This document shows positions 45,066 to 57,486 of a stretch of DNA of 64,000 bases, piece by piece (the first letter of the stretch is position 1; each line of letters begins with the position of its first letter). The position numbers and the translations under genes were made by a program. The notes under the pieces are model-generated. The model did not search any database and was not told where the DNA came from. It saw nothing but the letters and a program-made list of their open reading frames with translations. The DNA comes from Dirofilaria immitis (lineage: Eukaryota > Nematoda > Chromadorea > Rhabditida > Onchocercidae), in the NCBI GenBank assembly GCA_024305405.1, contig JAKNDB010000109.1, positions 6,634,001 through 6,698,000 of the forward strand, in the 5' to 3' direction.

Positions 45066-48000
45066 ATTTAATGTTGTTGGAATGTGTTTGACCATTAATA
45101 GTTTGATTAACATTAATAGTTGGTCTATCAAATCTTCAAGTAGAAATTCGACGTAATTCACCTGTCATGAAAAAAATTTGAAGAGTCCTCATTGCTGAAT
45201 ACTTCTAGGGTACAGATTTTTTTGTAGAAATTCGAAAATCCCAAATTAAATCAATTAATTAATATTATGATGCAAGAAAAAGATCATCGAAATATTCTGC
45301 TTCTTTGCAGATTCCAATACGACAAAGGAAGCAAAATATAGAAATATGCCGTTTTTGGATGCAGTAGTGATAATCGTCTACTAAATCAGACTTTCTCCGC
45401 TCCATAAATTGACTAAAATTAAGCATACTGGAATCTATATTGCAGTTCCGGAACAAGCTTGCATTTGGATATCACGATCATTTAACAGAGAGAATGAAAG
45501 ATTTTTTTCTTCCAATCAAAAATTTCAAACATTCAACAATTTTTGAGTGAAGATTTGTTCAAAATAATAACAGCTGTTATCTTACAAAATGTGTTTAAAG
45601 AGCCATAAAACTGTGCAAGCGGACAGATGATTCAAATAAAAAGAGGGGATAAGAGAAAGAAACTGTCGTCTTGCGATTTGCTTTTTTAACATACAACATA
45701 AATTTTGACAGGAGAAAATAAAAGGTAAAATTTTGAAAAATAATTTAGATGACGAGGCACAACCTGCACTTTTAAAGAATATATGAAGTATTGGTTATTA
45801 GATAACAAATACTTTCTCCTCGATTTAAAAATTGGAAGAGTAAGATTTGGTGCCTCTTTAATATGGAAAGTTCAGGAATTCCAAGGATTCCAATTATTTT
45901 TAAAGAATAAGTAAAAGAAATCTTTCGTTGCGATTAAGTGATAATTTACAGGTGGATGTCAATATTTGTCACGATATACTAGAAACTTTGGGCAATCCGA
46001 GGAGACAATAATATCGCTTTATCTCAGAACAGGAAATTAAACTTGCAAATCGAACTGATGGATGAAAAAGAATACCTGGTAGATAACTGAGATGAGCATG
46101 TGATGTGAGCTGCATTACAAATGTTACTGCAATGCACAACCGAACACTTTACCATTAATTTTAAATGGTGATTCAGATTTTCAATCATTTAATGATGAAT
46201 CACCGCCAAAAGATTATAACGATATAAGACCACTCGATATGAATCTTTATAGCGCTTGCTTCAAATGCTTTTTGGTGGTCGAAAACTTTTTTAAATAGGA
46301 TTTTAGGATCCTAAATTACCTCAAGAATCGATTCATTTCGACTGAACTGAGACTAAAAGTTTTCAAAAGTTTTCACTTTCTACAACTTTTAAAAATCTAA
46401 ACTCACAACTTAAACTGAGATTGGATGATTTGAAGCATATTATATTATTTGAGAGCATAGCAAAAATACACCAAATATGAGTATAAAAACTATTCATTAA
46501 CGGTAAATAGTTGAAAGAAATAAATTATAGTTTGTATGAAGTGACTAACGGCACCATTATATCCAAGGAAAGCAAAAAAACGTTTTTGTCGACTACGTAA
46601 CATCTATTATTAGCTGAGCCAATATATTTCACTTCATATTGTTCTTACAAAGTATTATATGATATATTCTAGTGTAGATGATGTATTCTTATTCTACCTT
46701 CAACAAACAAGAACTTAAAATTTCGACTTACTGTCTGTAGTGTGAAAATCGGAATTTTTCTTGTAATATAAAATGTTAAGATCAAGATAATCGTTTTAAG
46801 TGAATTAAATGATTTATGATTATGTCTATGAGAATTGTGATTCGGTTTCTCAAAAGGCAACTTATATGATTATTGCACCGAAAATTTCGCAACAATCACT
46901 TCTTATATCTGATAATTCTTTTTCAATTCATCATTAACAGTAACACCAAACATCAAATAATTTCCCTTCCTATTAACTATTTTTAAAGGAATTGTGAAAT
47001 AACCCTTTTATCTATGTCTATTATTATATGTAGATAGCAACTTATTTCACAAGGAGGATTATTCTTATTCGTATTCCTATTCTTGACGATCGAATAAAAA
47101 GTCACTTTTTTTATAAGTTGCCATCAAGCAAATTTGCCAACACATCAACTCTCTCAACTCTTCAAACTCAATCAAATAATGCTTCATTTCAATCATTAAC
47201 CCAAAAATAATCCTATCTCAAGTGACACAAAACCTTCTTCACAAATCCACAGCACAGAATAAAACAACATTGTCGTTGATACAAACCATTTCACTCATTT
47301 CAAGTACCATCAAACCTAACGTCACAAAACTCATTTAAACCTTTCCAACATGTATTGTGGAATAGAATAGTATTTTAAATCCAGAGAGTTGGATTAAATT
47401 CATTATTTATATTCTTATAGAATGACACTTCTCATAAGACACTCAACACTGTTCGGAGCGCTTCGTCTTTTCTAGCTATCCGACAAAAAAAAGTGCAAAG
47501 AGTGAGATCAATAATTCAGGACTAGAGTTGATCCGATGATCTAGTAACTCATTTGGGGTAAAAAACTCTTATTCTTAAAGACCTGCAATCTAAAAAACTG
47601 AAAAATATTTTGCAGATGATGTACTTTTAGCTACGCTGAGATTTCAGTTCATAAGATTTGCTGAAAATATCTACCGCAATTCTCCGAAGGTTGAGCTGAT
47701 AATAAACTAATAGGACAAACTGATAGAAAAATAGACAAAAAGATAACGACAGCATATGTCTACTTTGATAAGTTCAAATAAATGTACTTAGATTCGTTAT
47801 TCTTACAACCAACAAACTCCTATTTTTTAATCAATTAGATAGATAACCGCATAAAATGTCATTGACGGAAACATTTTTTTCATACAGATTTAACGAATAA
47901 AAGCATTTAACACGCTTCAAGAATGATACAAAGAATGCAGAAAAAGCCGAAGAGAATGGAGATAAGCTTGCGTACGTGTCCTAATCATATACTTTTCAGA

Positions 48001-50910
48001 CAGGAAAAAACTGTGTAAGACATAAGCTGACCGGTTCATCTCAATGTTTTAAAATTACTGAACTGATAACAGACAATTACCTCAAATTCCTAAGCAAAAT
48101 GGTCTCAGGCAGAATGGTCTCGGGAAGATTACAATATTCTTTTAATATGTAATTTTAGATTTTTATTTAAGTTAACTGAAGGATTTCTCTGATCGAAAAA
48201 TTACGATGAAAATCTTCTGATGGAAACTTGAATTACTAAAAATATAAATAATTTCAATACATCCGAATTATTATCTTTTAACAAGACTTTTTAATAAGTT
48301 ACAATAAAAAAAAACTTTATTTTACAAATGACTTATTTTTATTGAAGAACTACTAGATTAAAAACTAAGACAGTCCAAAGCTGTCGTATTTCAAGATATA
48401 TATAAGGATCTATTAGCAATTAAATTTACAGAAAATTATAGTGCTTCAGAACAAATATAAATTCGAAGAGAAAACATTACATCCTAGTAATTGAGCCTAC
48501 CATCCTGGTATGTACTTGAGTTTTTACGCTTCAGACTTATTGGAATAGCTTCACAGCTCACCCATATTGTAACGTAATTAGTTCAGGGATGAAGTATATG
48601 AAGATTCTCTAATTTTCAATATGAAACTTCAAATCTAATAACCTACGGATTTAAAGGGACTGGATACGTTTAAAATGGGAAAAATTCTAGAAGGATTGGA
48701 TACATTTTAAATGGCATTTGAAGTGAGAATACGCAAAACAAAGCAGTGAAAAAACTGTTTCTGATCTACTCGTTTTGTTTCTTATTTTAAATTCGGTTTT
48801 CCCAAAATTTGACGCAAGATCAATGTGCGATAGGACATGACGAGGTCGGATACCAGGTATAATTTAGCGAAGCTGGTAGTCTAAACTAATCTTGAGTCAC
48901 AGTGAATGATGATCTAGATCTTTTTCATCAATAACATAAATGGAGAAAAGTACCAAACTAATGTGTGTAGCTGCAAATATAGGACTGTATCTAAAAAAAT
49001 GATCACTTCCAGATACCTTTAAAGCCAAGAATAAATTTAAATAATGCTTTACAGTTAGTTGATCTTTTAATGACTTTCTCGAAAAATAATTTTATGAAGA
49101 AAAACTGTGATATTCACTTTTATAGCTAATACTACATCTACCATAAAATCCAGGATAAAGAGTGTAAACAATTGCACGAGATCACAAGAAATTTTAGCAA
49201 AGTAATGTGAGGAGAAGAAACAAAGTAAAAAAAAAATATTAGCATGAAAGGTAGGTATGGTCCCTGAGGTTAAAAAGAAAAATCCTACGTGAAAAAATAG
49301 TAATTATTTTATCCTTTTTGAACTGGTGGGGTTGTTAGAACTAATCAAACAATAGGATAAAAATTAAAGATAAGGCACGAGTTCAAATTTCTCAACATTT
49401 AAAGATTCTGTTGAATATACATAAGCAAGAGATTCCAACTAATTCAAATGTGAATCGATGGTCGAACGAAAATTTTTTGACGTATGTTAAAAAGTCATCA
49501 TGATCATAATCAAGATTTATTGCAGTACAAGCTCGTTAAATCAATAAGCTAGAATCTTCTAGAAATTAATTTTAAATTTCTAAGTGTTTTCCCTTTTCAT
49601 CTGAAAATGTTTCAGATGAAATACATTTCAATTACGCTTTATTTAGTTCCGTAATTTACTCCCCACTTATCAGCCTTAAAACACCAAGCGAACTATTCTT
49701 AAGATTCTGCTAATTAGATAAATTTAATCTAAGCTACTCATTGAACTACTATGCTTCCCACATTCATCTGAAAATCCTTGTTTGCTCTCTATCTAAACTA
49801 AAATATACGAAAACAAGGTCTTTAAAAGCCTTCACAAATCATCAGTGTTGGTTTAAATCTTCAAACTACTCCTATTCTTTTTATCATTAGCATAACAACA
49901 TTTACATAACTTTATAGCCAAATCCCTGCCGGGTTGGATTCTCTAAGTTACGCAGAGCAGATTCCGGCAAACTACAGCTTCTACACAACACCCATTCTTC
50001 AAATTGAATAGCAAAATAGCACGAACAGTATTCATCAACCACTATAGATGACGAATTCGCATGCTTTCTTTTGATTTTCTACTTCTCTCTCAACCTTCAA
50101 CGCAGCGCCCCACTGTTTTAATGAAATATATCCGAGATTCCCAGCATTCTCTATCAATTAAGTAAAAATTCACCAATACCAGGTCCATTTTCCTATGGCT
50201 GATAGTGGTGCGATTTTGCTGTACGAACAGCATTAACCCTGGTTTGCTAATGACTGTTAAGGTAGAACCTTACCGCACTTCCCAATCGCACTGTCTGTTC
50301 CCATCTAACATCACATCCTTAAACTTACTGCTTATTTCTCCGACGCGTGAAACTGCAACAGTTCACACGTCTCTCAGCTAAGCATACAATAACATCTTTT
50401 CTTTTCCGATCTAATCCATAGACCGAAGATGTTTAGGAAGGGCTTCATATAACTTGATAAGAAAAAAACAGGAGGAATCAACATTCTAAATAACAGATGT
50501 AAAAATAAATTAATGCCTGCTAGGTCACCGAGAAGCACTAACAAAAATCAGTCACCTCTGAACTTCATAATGTGATCTCAACTAAGTTTTGTACAAAATT
50601 AAGTGTTCTTATTCGTAGTTTTGCATAAAATTATTCTTATTCATAAATCATTAAAAACAAATCTAATGCAAAACAAACATGAACAAAATAGAAAACAATC
50701 AACATTTCGAACGAATAACGAAGAAGATTAAAATTTTCGAAAATTTATAGAACTACAGAACCGCCACACGGTACATACTAGATTTTACATTGCTTGGAGT
50801 TTTGGAACAATTTCAGTAAGCGACAATAGCTGGTAGTTTAAAGTTAACAATTAAGTTTTACTTCACCCATAATCAACAGTTTTCCATATAAATTAATAAC
50901 AAAACAAAGT
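45066..50910. other. Gene-poor stretch between GC island and GRP94
   Basis: About 5.8 kb of AT-rich DNA with only short chance frames. A somewhat GC-richer segment near 49920-50340 holds two small hairpins (see findings). Confidence 0.45.
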
Positions 50911-53900
50911 TCAGAACTCTGAATGCTCTATTTCATCTTTTTCCTCGACAGATTTCTCGTTTTCATCCTTTTCAATTTCAATTTCTTCGTCTACTGGTTC
51001 ATCCAGTGATACGTCCATCGATCGGCGGAGAATCTGAAAAATTGATATTACATAACCGGAGGAAAAGAATGATCACACACTAAGCATTTTTGAAGATTTA
51101 AGGGGACATACCTGCTCAACTCGTTCAGCAAATCCAATCTGATCATTCACAGTGAAACCAGACCGTAATGTAGCTGTTTCAAATAGCAGTATAGCTGCAT
51201 CAGTAGCTTTTTATCACTTTCCGCAGCCTGCACACGACGAAGTAATTCCTTGATAACAGGATGACGTGGGTTGATTTCGAATATTTTCTTCTGATTTGCG
51301 TAGAATTCCTTCAACAAATCAATGAAAACCATCAAAGTTGTTTAGTTTTCTAGAAAATCCAGCAATCCATAACAAGATAACCTGAGTTGGGTCATAAGAT
51401 TTCGCATGCGCTTGAGATTTCATGATCCGTTCCATGTTTCCTGACCAACCGTAAGAAGACGCAACTAGTGCACATGGTGACTGTACCAAACGTTGCGAAA
51501 TGACTGCCTTCTCAATCTTATTCTAAAAGCATAAAATAATCAATAACACCATTAAGTGCAAAGAAAAAGAAGCTCGAATTAGAAAAATTGCAAATTTGAA
51601 TTACAAGAATTTTCCTACGACGACTGTCAGTGATAATAAGAACAAAATAAGTGGAAAATTTTCTTGACTCTTGAACGCGTCATAACTACCACATTCATTT
51701 GTGCAAGCGATATTAACTGCTGTTTGACTTACAAGGACACAGTTTAAGATGCTGCGCTTTAACAGTGAAGAATATCCAGTTATGCAGTTGACCATTACTA
51801 CAATGGAAAGAAACTCGTGTAAATCAAAAAAAAAAACTCTACTTTGCGCTACCTTCAGAGCCACGTTTTTCAGCCAATCTGTCAGTGGTTCAAATTCTTT
51901 TTCTGTCTGTTCTTGCACTTCTTTACTCTTTTCACCATCATCAATTTTCAGCCCTTCTTTAGCAGCATTCTGAAATTTCTTTCCGTCGAACTCTGGCATC
52001 GACTGAATGGCATATTCGTCAACGGCCTCCACCAAATATAATACTTCATATCCTTTCTTGAGTAAACGTTCAACAAATGGTGAAGATTCCACCTGCGAAA
52101 AATAAAGTCAAATCATATCAATTTAAAAAAAAAATTGGTTTCGGAAACTTTTCGAGGATAATCTATCTTTTATTCTTTTTCAGTGCCTTCATCAATTTGT
52201 TGCAGAAAAAGTATGCTAAAATAGTAACCTCGTCTCGTGAATTTCCAGCAACGTAAAAGATCATTTCTTGTTTATCCTTCATTCGGCTCACATATTCAGC
52301 AAGTGAAGTCATTTTGTCCTGCAACAATTACAGTGTAGTACAGTTAAAAACAAAAATAGAGTTTTCTTAGCAAAAATCAGAGAATTTCTGATTTATCAAA
52401 GCAAATATATTATTAAAGCATCAAGAAATACTACTTTTCTATCGGAAGAATAGAATCGCAGAAGTTTTGCGAGACGTATTCTATTTGTGGGATCTTCCAT
52501 GATACCTAGCTTAATATTTGTACTGTATTCTTTCCAAAAATCTTCAAAATCACCAGGTTCCATCTTTTTAAACATATCCAATACTTTCCTGACAAGCTTC
52601 TTTTAATAACCTAAAATAATATTCCTATATTTATTAATCTTCAGAAATACAGAGAAAGAATTTAGAGGGAGGAAGGAGAAAAAATTAATGATTTGATGCT
52701 GCTTTCTCTCGCCTACAGAACAGATCGTGTCCTGCTTATATATTATCTGAAGCAAAAATACTTCTAAAAAGATACTTTCAGAAGTTTATGCTGCTGAAGT
52801 GTTTCGCGGGAAACGTTTAATGGCAAGTCATCCGAATCAACTATACCACGAATGAAAGACAAATACTTTGGCATAATATCATGAAAATCATCAGTGATGA
52901 AAACACGGCGCACATACAGTTTGATATTATCTGTGCCCTAAAGATAAGATCAATGAAATGCATTATTTTCCATAATAAAGTCAAATTAAATAGAGTTAAG
53001 AATAGGGTTTTAAAATTGATCTAAAATTCATCTAACGATGTAGCGATTCGTAGCTGAATTAGTAAACAAATAAATAAATGATTTCCACTGTAAACAAAAC
53101 GTTATACCTTTCCATAATTCTGAAACATGTCGAATGGACTATGTCGGGGAACATAAAGAATGGATTTAAAGGAGACCTCACCCTCCGCTGTAAAATGTAC
53201 ATATGCAAGAGGATTCTCGTGATCCTGAAATAAATGACAAAAGAAGCACTGCTGAGAGAAATGGATCTGGTGCCACTAGGCATACAGGGATAATTAAACT
53301 GAAGGAAATCAAATTACGGTCAACTATTCGAAAAGAACATTTTTAATAAATTTTAGAACTTTACATAAAATTTTTAATAATTATATGAAAAACAACTACT
53401 ACTAACTTTCTAGCAAAAAGAGAGTTGTAGACGTCCATTTCACGAACCTTAGTGATGCTCTTGTAAAATTCTTTGTATTCTTCTGTTTCAACATCATCAT
53501 TCTTTCGCATCCATATTGGTCTGACACTATTGATTTTCTCCCAATCCCATGTCGTCTTTTCAATCTTCTTGGTTTTCGGTTCCATTTTGTCCTCCTCAAC
53601 CTTACCATCAGCATCTTCAGTTCTTCCCTCGGTTACCTTTTCTGCTTGTTCTTCAACAGGTTCTTCAACTGTTTCCGTCTAAAGACGCTAAATAAATAGT
53701 ATACAACATCTTTTATGAATGCTAAAAATAAGGATAAAACAAATCACCTTCGACTGCCACAAATATATGTTAAAGTTGATGAATTGACTGTACTTCTCCA
53801 CCAGGTTCTTCAATGTATCGACTTCTAGGAAGTCATACGCTTCTTCCTTTAGATGTAATGTAACTTGTGTACCACGCTTAAGAGTTGCACCTCGAGGATC

Positions 53901-54975
53901 CTTTGCGACAGTAAATCTATAAATTGAAGAAAACAAATAAATTCAACCACATCCAGCAAGCAAAGCTGTCCAAAATCACCAAGCAAAAGATGCAATCTAC
54001 ATGAAAACTTACGAAGAACTGTCGGATTCCCAGATATACTGGTCATCATCACTGTGTTTCGAAGTTACAACAACACGATCCGCAACAAGATAGGATGAGT
54101 AGAAACCAACACCAAACTGTCCGATCATATCCTGCTGTTGTTCCAACGATGTGGAAGAATCTAACAGCTTTGACAAGAACTCTGACGTTCCTGATCGCGC
54201 AATCGTACCCAAATTGCTAATTAAATCCATTTTTGTCATTCCAATGCCGGTGTCCGTCACATGTAACATGTGGTTCTCTGGATCTGCCTAAAATTGAACG
54301 AACAAAAGCTGAACGTTTTGAAATTTTATTTATATGGCGAATTATGAAACAACTAAACTGAGCCATACTTTAATCCGAATTGAGAGTTCATCAACAGTAG
54401 AAAGAACTGATGGATCAGTCAACGACAATAAACGAATTTTGTCCAGTGCATCCGAAGCATTTGATATCAATTCACGAAGAAATATCTCTTTGTTTCTAAA
54501 AATAAGTGTGAGTACTGCGCTGACGACACGTACAACAAGTCGTTAAAAAAAAATCATTAAGATGTACGTTTATTAGCCTAACTGAAGAAGCCCACAACGC
54601 AGTTGTAATCTAAACTTACAATATTTATAAAATAAGAATTATAAAATTGGACATACTTATATAAGGAGTTAATAATCAGTTTCATCATACGATTTACTTC
54701 AGCTTGAAAGCTGTGTTTTTCGGCCCGATTTCTCAATTCCTTCATTTCCGCAACAGATAGCCCATCCAATTTAATTGCTTCTTCTTCCTGCAACCGAATT
54801 ATTCTTTCTGCTATATAAATATCATAATTTCAGAAAAATTACACGCATACGACCAACCTTTGAATAACTTCATCATCCGTTTTCGAACTCGTTTTAACTT
54901 TTCCAATATTCTCTTTCACTGTTTCTTCATCAATTGATTCAACTTTAGCGTTAACCTCTATACTTGAAAAAAAGG
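50911..54975 (-). CDS. enpl-1: Endoplasmin/GRP94, the ER Hsp90 (first exon not found)
   Basis: ATP-dependent chaperone of the ER lumen. Minus-strand exons run from 54975 ([15 protein letters not shown]...KTDDEVIQR) through the N-terminal ATPase domain ([74 protein letters not shown]) and the charged linker near 53.6 kb. The middle domain follows ([34 protein letters not shown]), then the C-terminal dimerisation domain ([40 protein letters not shown]). The KTDDEVIQR block before the ATPase domain is specific to GRP94 and absent from cytosolic Hsp90. The protein ends IEHSEF at TGA 50911-50913. One homopolymer frame break lies at 51208-51212. The exon with the signal peptide, upstream of 54975, was not identified. 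Family assignment is certain. Confidence 0.95.
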
Positions 54976-56967
54976 CTGAAAAGAGATCACGTGTGCAAAT
55001 TTTAAATATCGATTTTTCAGTGTTTTAGCTTCGTTTTTTAGTGCGCAATAAAGTCGTAAAATTATCCACATTATGAAGGTGTAACTGAATATTGCAGCAT
55101 CACAAGACCTATTGCGAGCAAGCCAAAATAATTCAACTGATTGCAAAATAAGTATGACCAAATGATCCGAACGTCTAACTTTGATCAGCAGATGGATTAA
55201 TATAAAATATTGAAAGGATTAGCATCTGACTATACAGCTGAACCAGGGATAGAAGAGCACATCGCTGAATAACCGGTCGGCAGTAATATTAGCAAGCCGT
55301 CGGGACACTGTCGTTTCATTCATTACGATGATAAAATCGAAGCATTGATGTAATTAGATTTAATGATTCTAATGACGAAAAATAATTATAAATGGAAATA
55401 CTTCAAGCAACATACCGAAGACAAAAAAACGGTAACGATAACGATACTCGCAATATAATTACTAGCCATAGTGATATTAAATATACAACCACTCGTTCCT
55501 TGTTTAAAACAAGGATATCAGGGATAATGAGAAGACAGAAATCTAAAAAAAAGGTATTCATCACATCCCACTTCTTCATATATTTGATCGGATATAAAAG
55601 ACCATGAACAACAGAAAAACGTGTCCCAACTGAAATATCTTAGAGAGACTGCAGAAAAAGGTCTACATAGTGACTTCGATGAACTGATACACACGCACAC
55701 ACACATCTGCCCACATCCGCATCCCCCACCATCCGCAGTACCCACAAACATCACATATTATCCAACCAACCAATTACTTCGCCCCACCTATCTCTGCAAC
55801 ATTCTGTGATTAAGCAAAATTTGATTGGCTAGACAGTTTTGTGAACGTGTAGGACATTCATTCCACGGAGACACTATGAAAATTTGACGAATCGCTCTTT
55901 CGATAACATCGCTCTACTGTCACATGTGTGACAGTTGTCTCGAGTATTGATTTCTGATTTCATTTGGTAGTTTGCTAATTTTTCTCTTTAAAATATTTGA
56001 TTTTGGTAAGGCTTGAATAATATGGAATGAAAAAATAGAACTGAATTGTAAATGGAAAGTTAAGATATGTTTGGAAAAATAGTGCATTTTCTTTTGCTTT
56101 TGATGTCGCCAGTAATATCTCTTGAAAGTCATCAATGTTAAAGAATGTTCTTCATTCTAACATTCTTTGTAGACAAAATTGAAGATTTGACTGGTCGACT
56201 CTATTGTTGTTTGTCCAATTTCACGTTGTTAACTTTTATCCAATTTCACGGAATATTGTTTTGAAATACTATCTGTTTTACAACCTTAAATTTTTTATTA
56301 ACGAGAATTTGAAAGAGATCCCTTGTGAAGCACTTTCATAACTTGCCGTTACACATTGTATTGAAAATGTACCTAGAATTCTCTTTTGCTATTCTTGCGC
56401 TGAGATAGCTTATTTGAGTGATTCTCCGTAATGGTCATAATTTCTCAAATTTTTTCTTAATTCTGGATTCATTAAAAGATATTCTCAGAAAGAAATAAGA
56501 ATCGAATGGCTGGTTGAAAAATTCTAATGGTGGGATTGAGGATGAAGACTGAGAACCTAAGACTTAACGACCAAAGGCAAAAATAACAATCGATTTGTTA
56601 TTTTTTGACTACATTAATAGTAGTTAAAACGGTATGTCATAACAGATATAAAATGAAATAAGTTTACATCTGTTATTCTGCTGTCCATAATCGGAGTTTG
56701 TGAAATAAATGAAATACTAAATTACTGTATGTGAATATTGTTATATTGAAATTTAGTGATACTGACAGTTCTGTTCCGTTCTGGAGACATTTTCGGCGAT
56801 ATTCCTTTCAGGCTGATGAACTTTGTGTCTGCATATAATGAATGCATTGTGGGTTTGAAGGAAAAGTAGTACTGAACATGGAAGAATTTGATAGAGGAGA
56901 CATATTTAAATGAGCGCTGTAGATGTTTCCGCTTGTTTAATAGATAGATATATAGATGAAGTATGAT

Positions 56968-57000
56968 AATAATAATAATTATTGTTATTATAATATGATA
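56968..57000. repeat. AAT-rich near-palindrome
   Basis: Several AAT units run into ATT units, giving an imperfect inverted repeat. Confidence 0.5.
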
Positions 57001-57109
57001 GAATAATTTATATGAATAAACGGCAATATTCGTTGGCGTCTATATTTTGTCTAAGTTATCGCCTAACCGTCGATAACAGTGAAGATAAAATGATAGTTTA
57101 ATTGATTTC

Positions 57110-57127
57110 ATATATATATATATATAT
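57110..57127. repeat. (AT)n microsatellite
   Basis: Nine uninterrupted AT units upstream of imp-2. Confidence 0.85.
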
Positions 57128-57469
57128 CATTTCCATATTTTCTTTTATTAAAAACATGCAATTCTTTTGTTTTTGTGCCATTAATTAGAAATCGATTCTT
57201 TGTAGTGCTGACACATTTATTAGGTCATTGGTGATTAAAGGCTAATCATTAATTATCTGTGGTCTATATTATTTTATTTCAAACGTTTTGAATTATGTGA
57301 AACTTACAGAATAAAACGAGTTACATATAAAAACTCATGTTGCTGTTGAATAATTGCATTCTTTATACCAAGTTCATCTAAGATTGTCTATACTTAGGAG
57401 CCTCTGGCGAGTCCGTTCGACTTCTAAGATGATCTGTTCATTAGACAACAATATACTGATGTACTTTTC

Positions 57470-57471
57470 AG
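57470..57471 (+). promoter_or_regulatory. Likely SL trans-splice acceptor of imp-2
   Basis: GATGTACTTTTCAG is a strong nematode acceptor, 15 nt before the ATG at 57487. No coding exon is visible before it. Confidence 0.55.
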
Positions 57472-57486
57472 TTTGGAAGGCGCAGA

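Larger units (their letters stand above)
54976..57469. other. Divergent 5' region between GRP94 and imp-2
   Basis: About 2.5 kb. It must contain the GRP94 first exon and promoter (leftwards) and the imp-2 promoter (rightwards). A C-rich, CA-rich patch lies at 55688-55740. I searched for the ER-stress element CCAAT-N9-CCACG and saw no full match. No other gene recognised. Confidence 0.45.

Noticed and set aside
51749..52041. Plus-strand frames over the GRP94 locus
   Set aside because: They are shadows of the conserved GRP94 exon on the minus strand.
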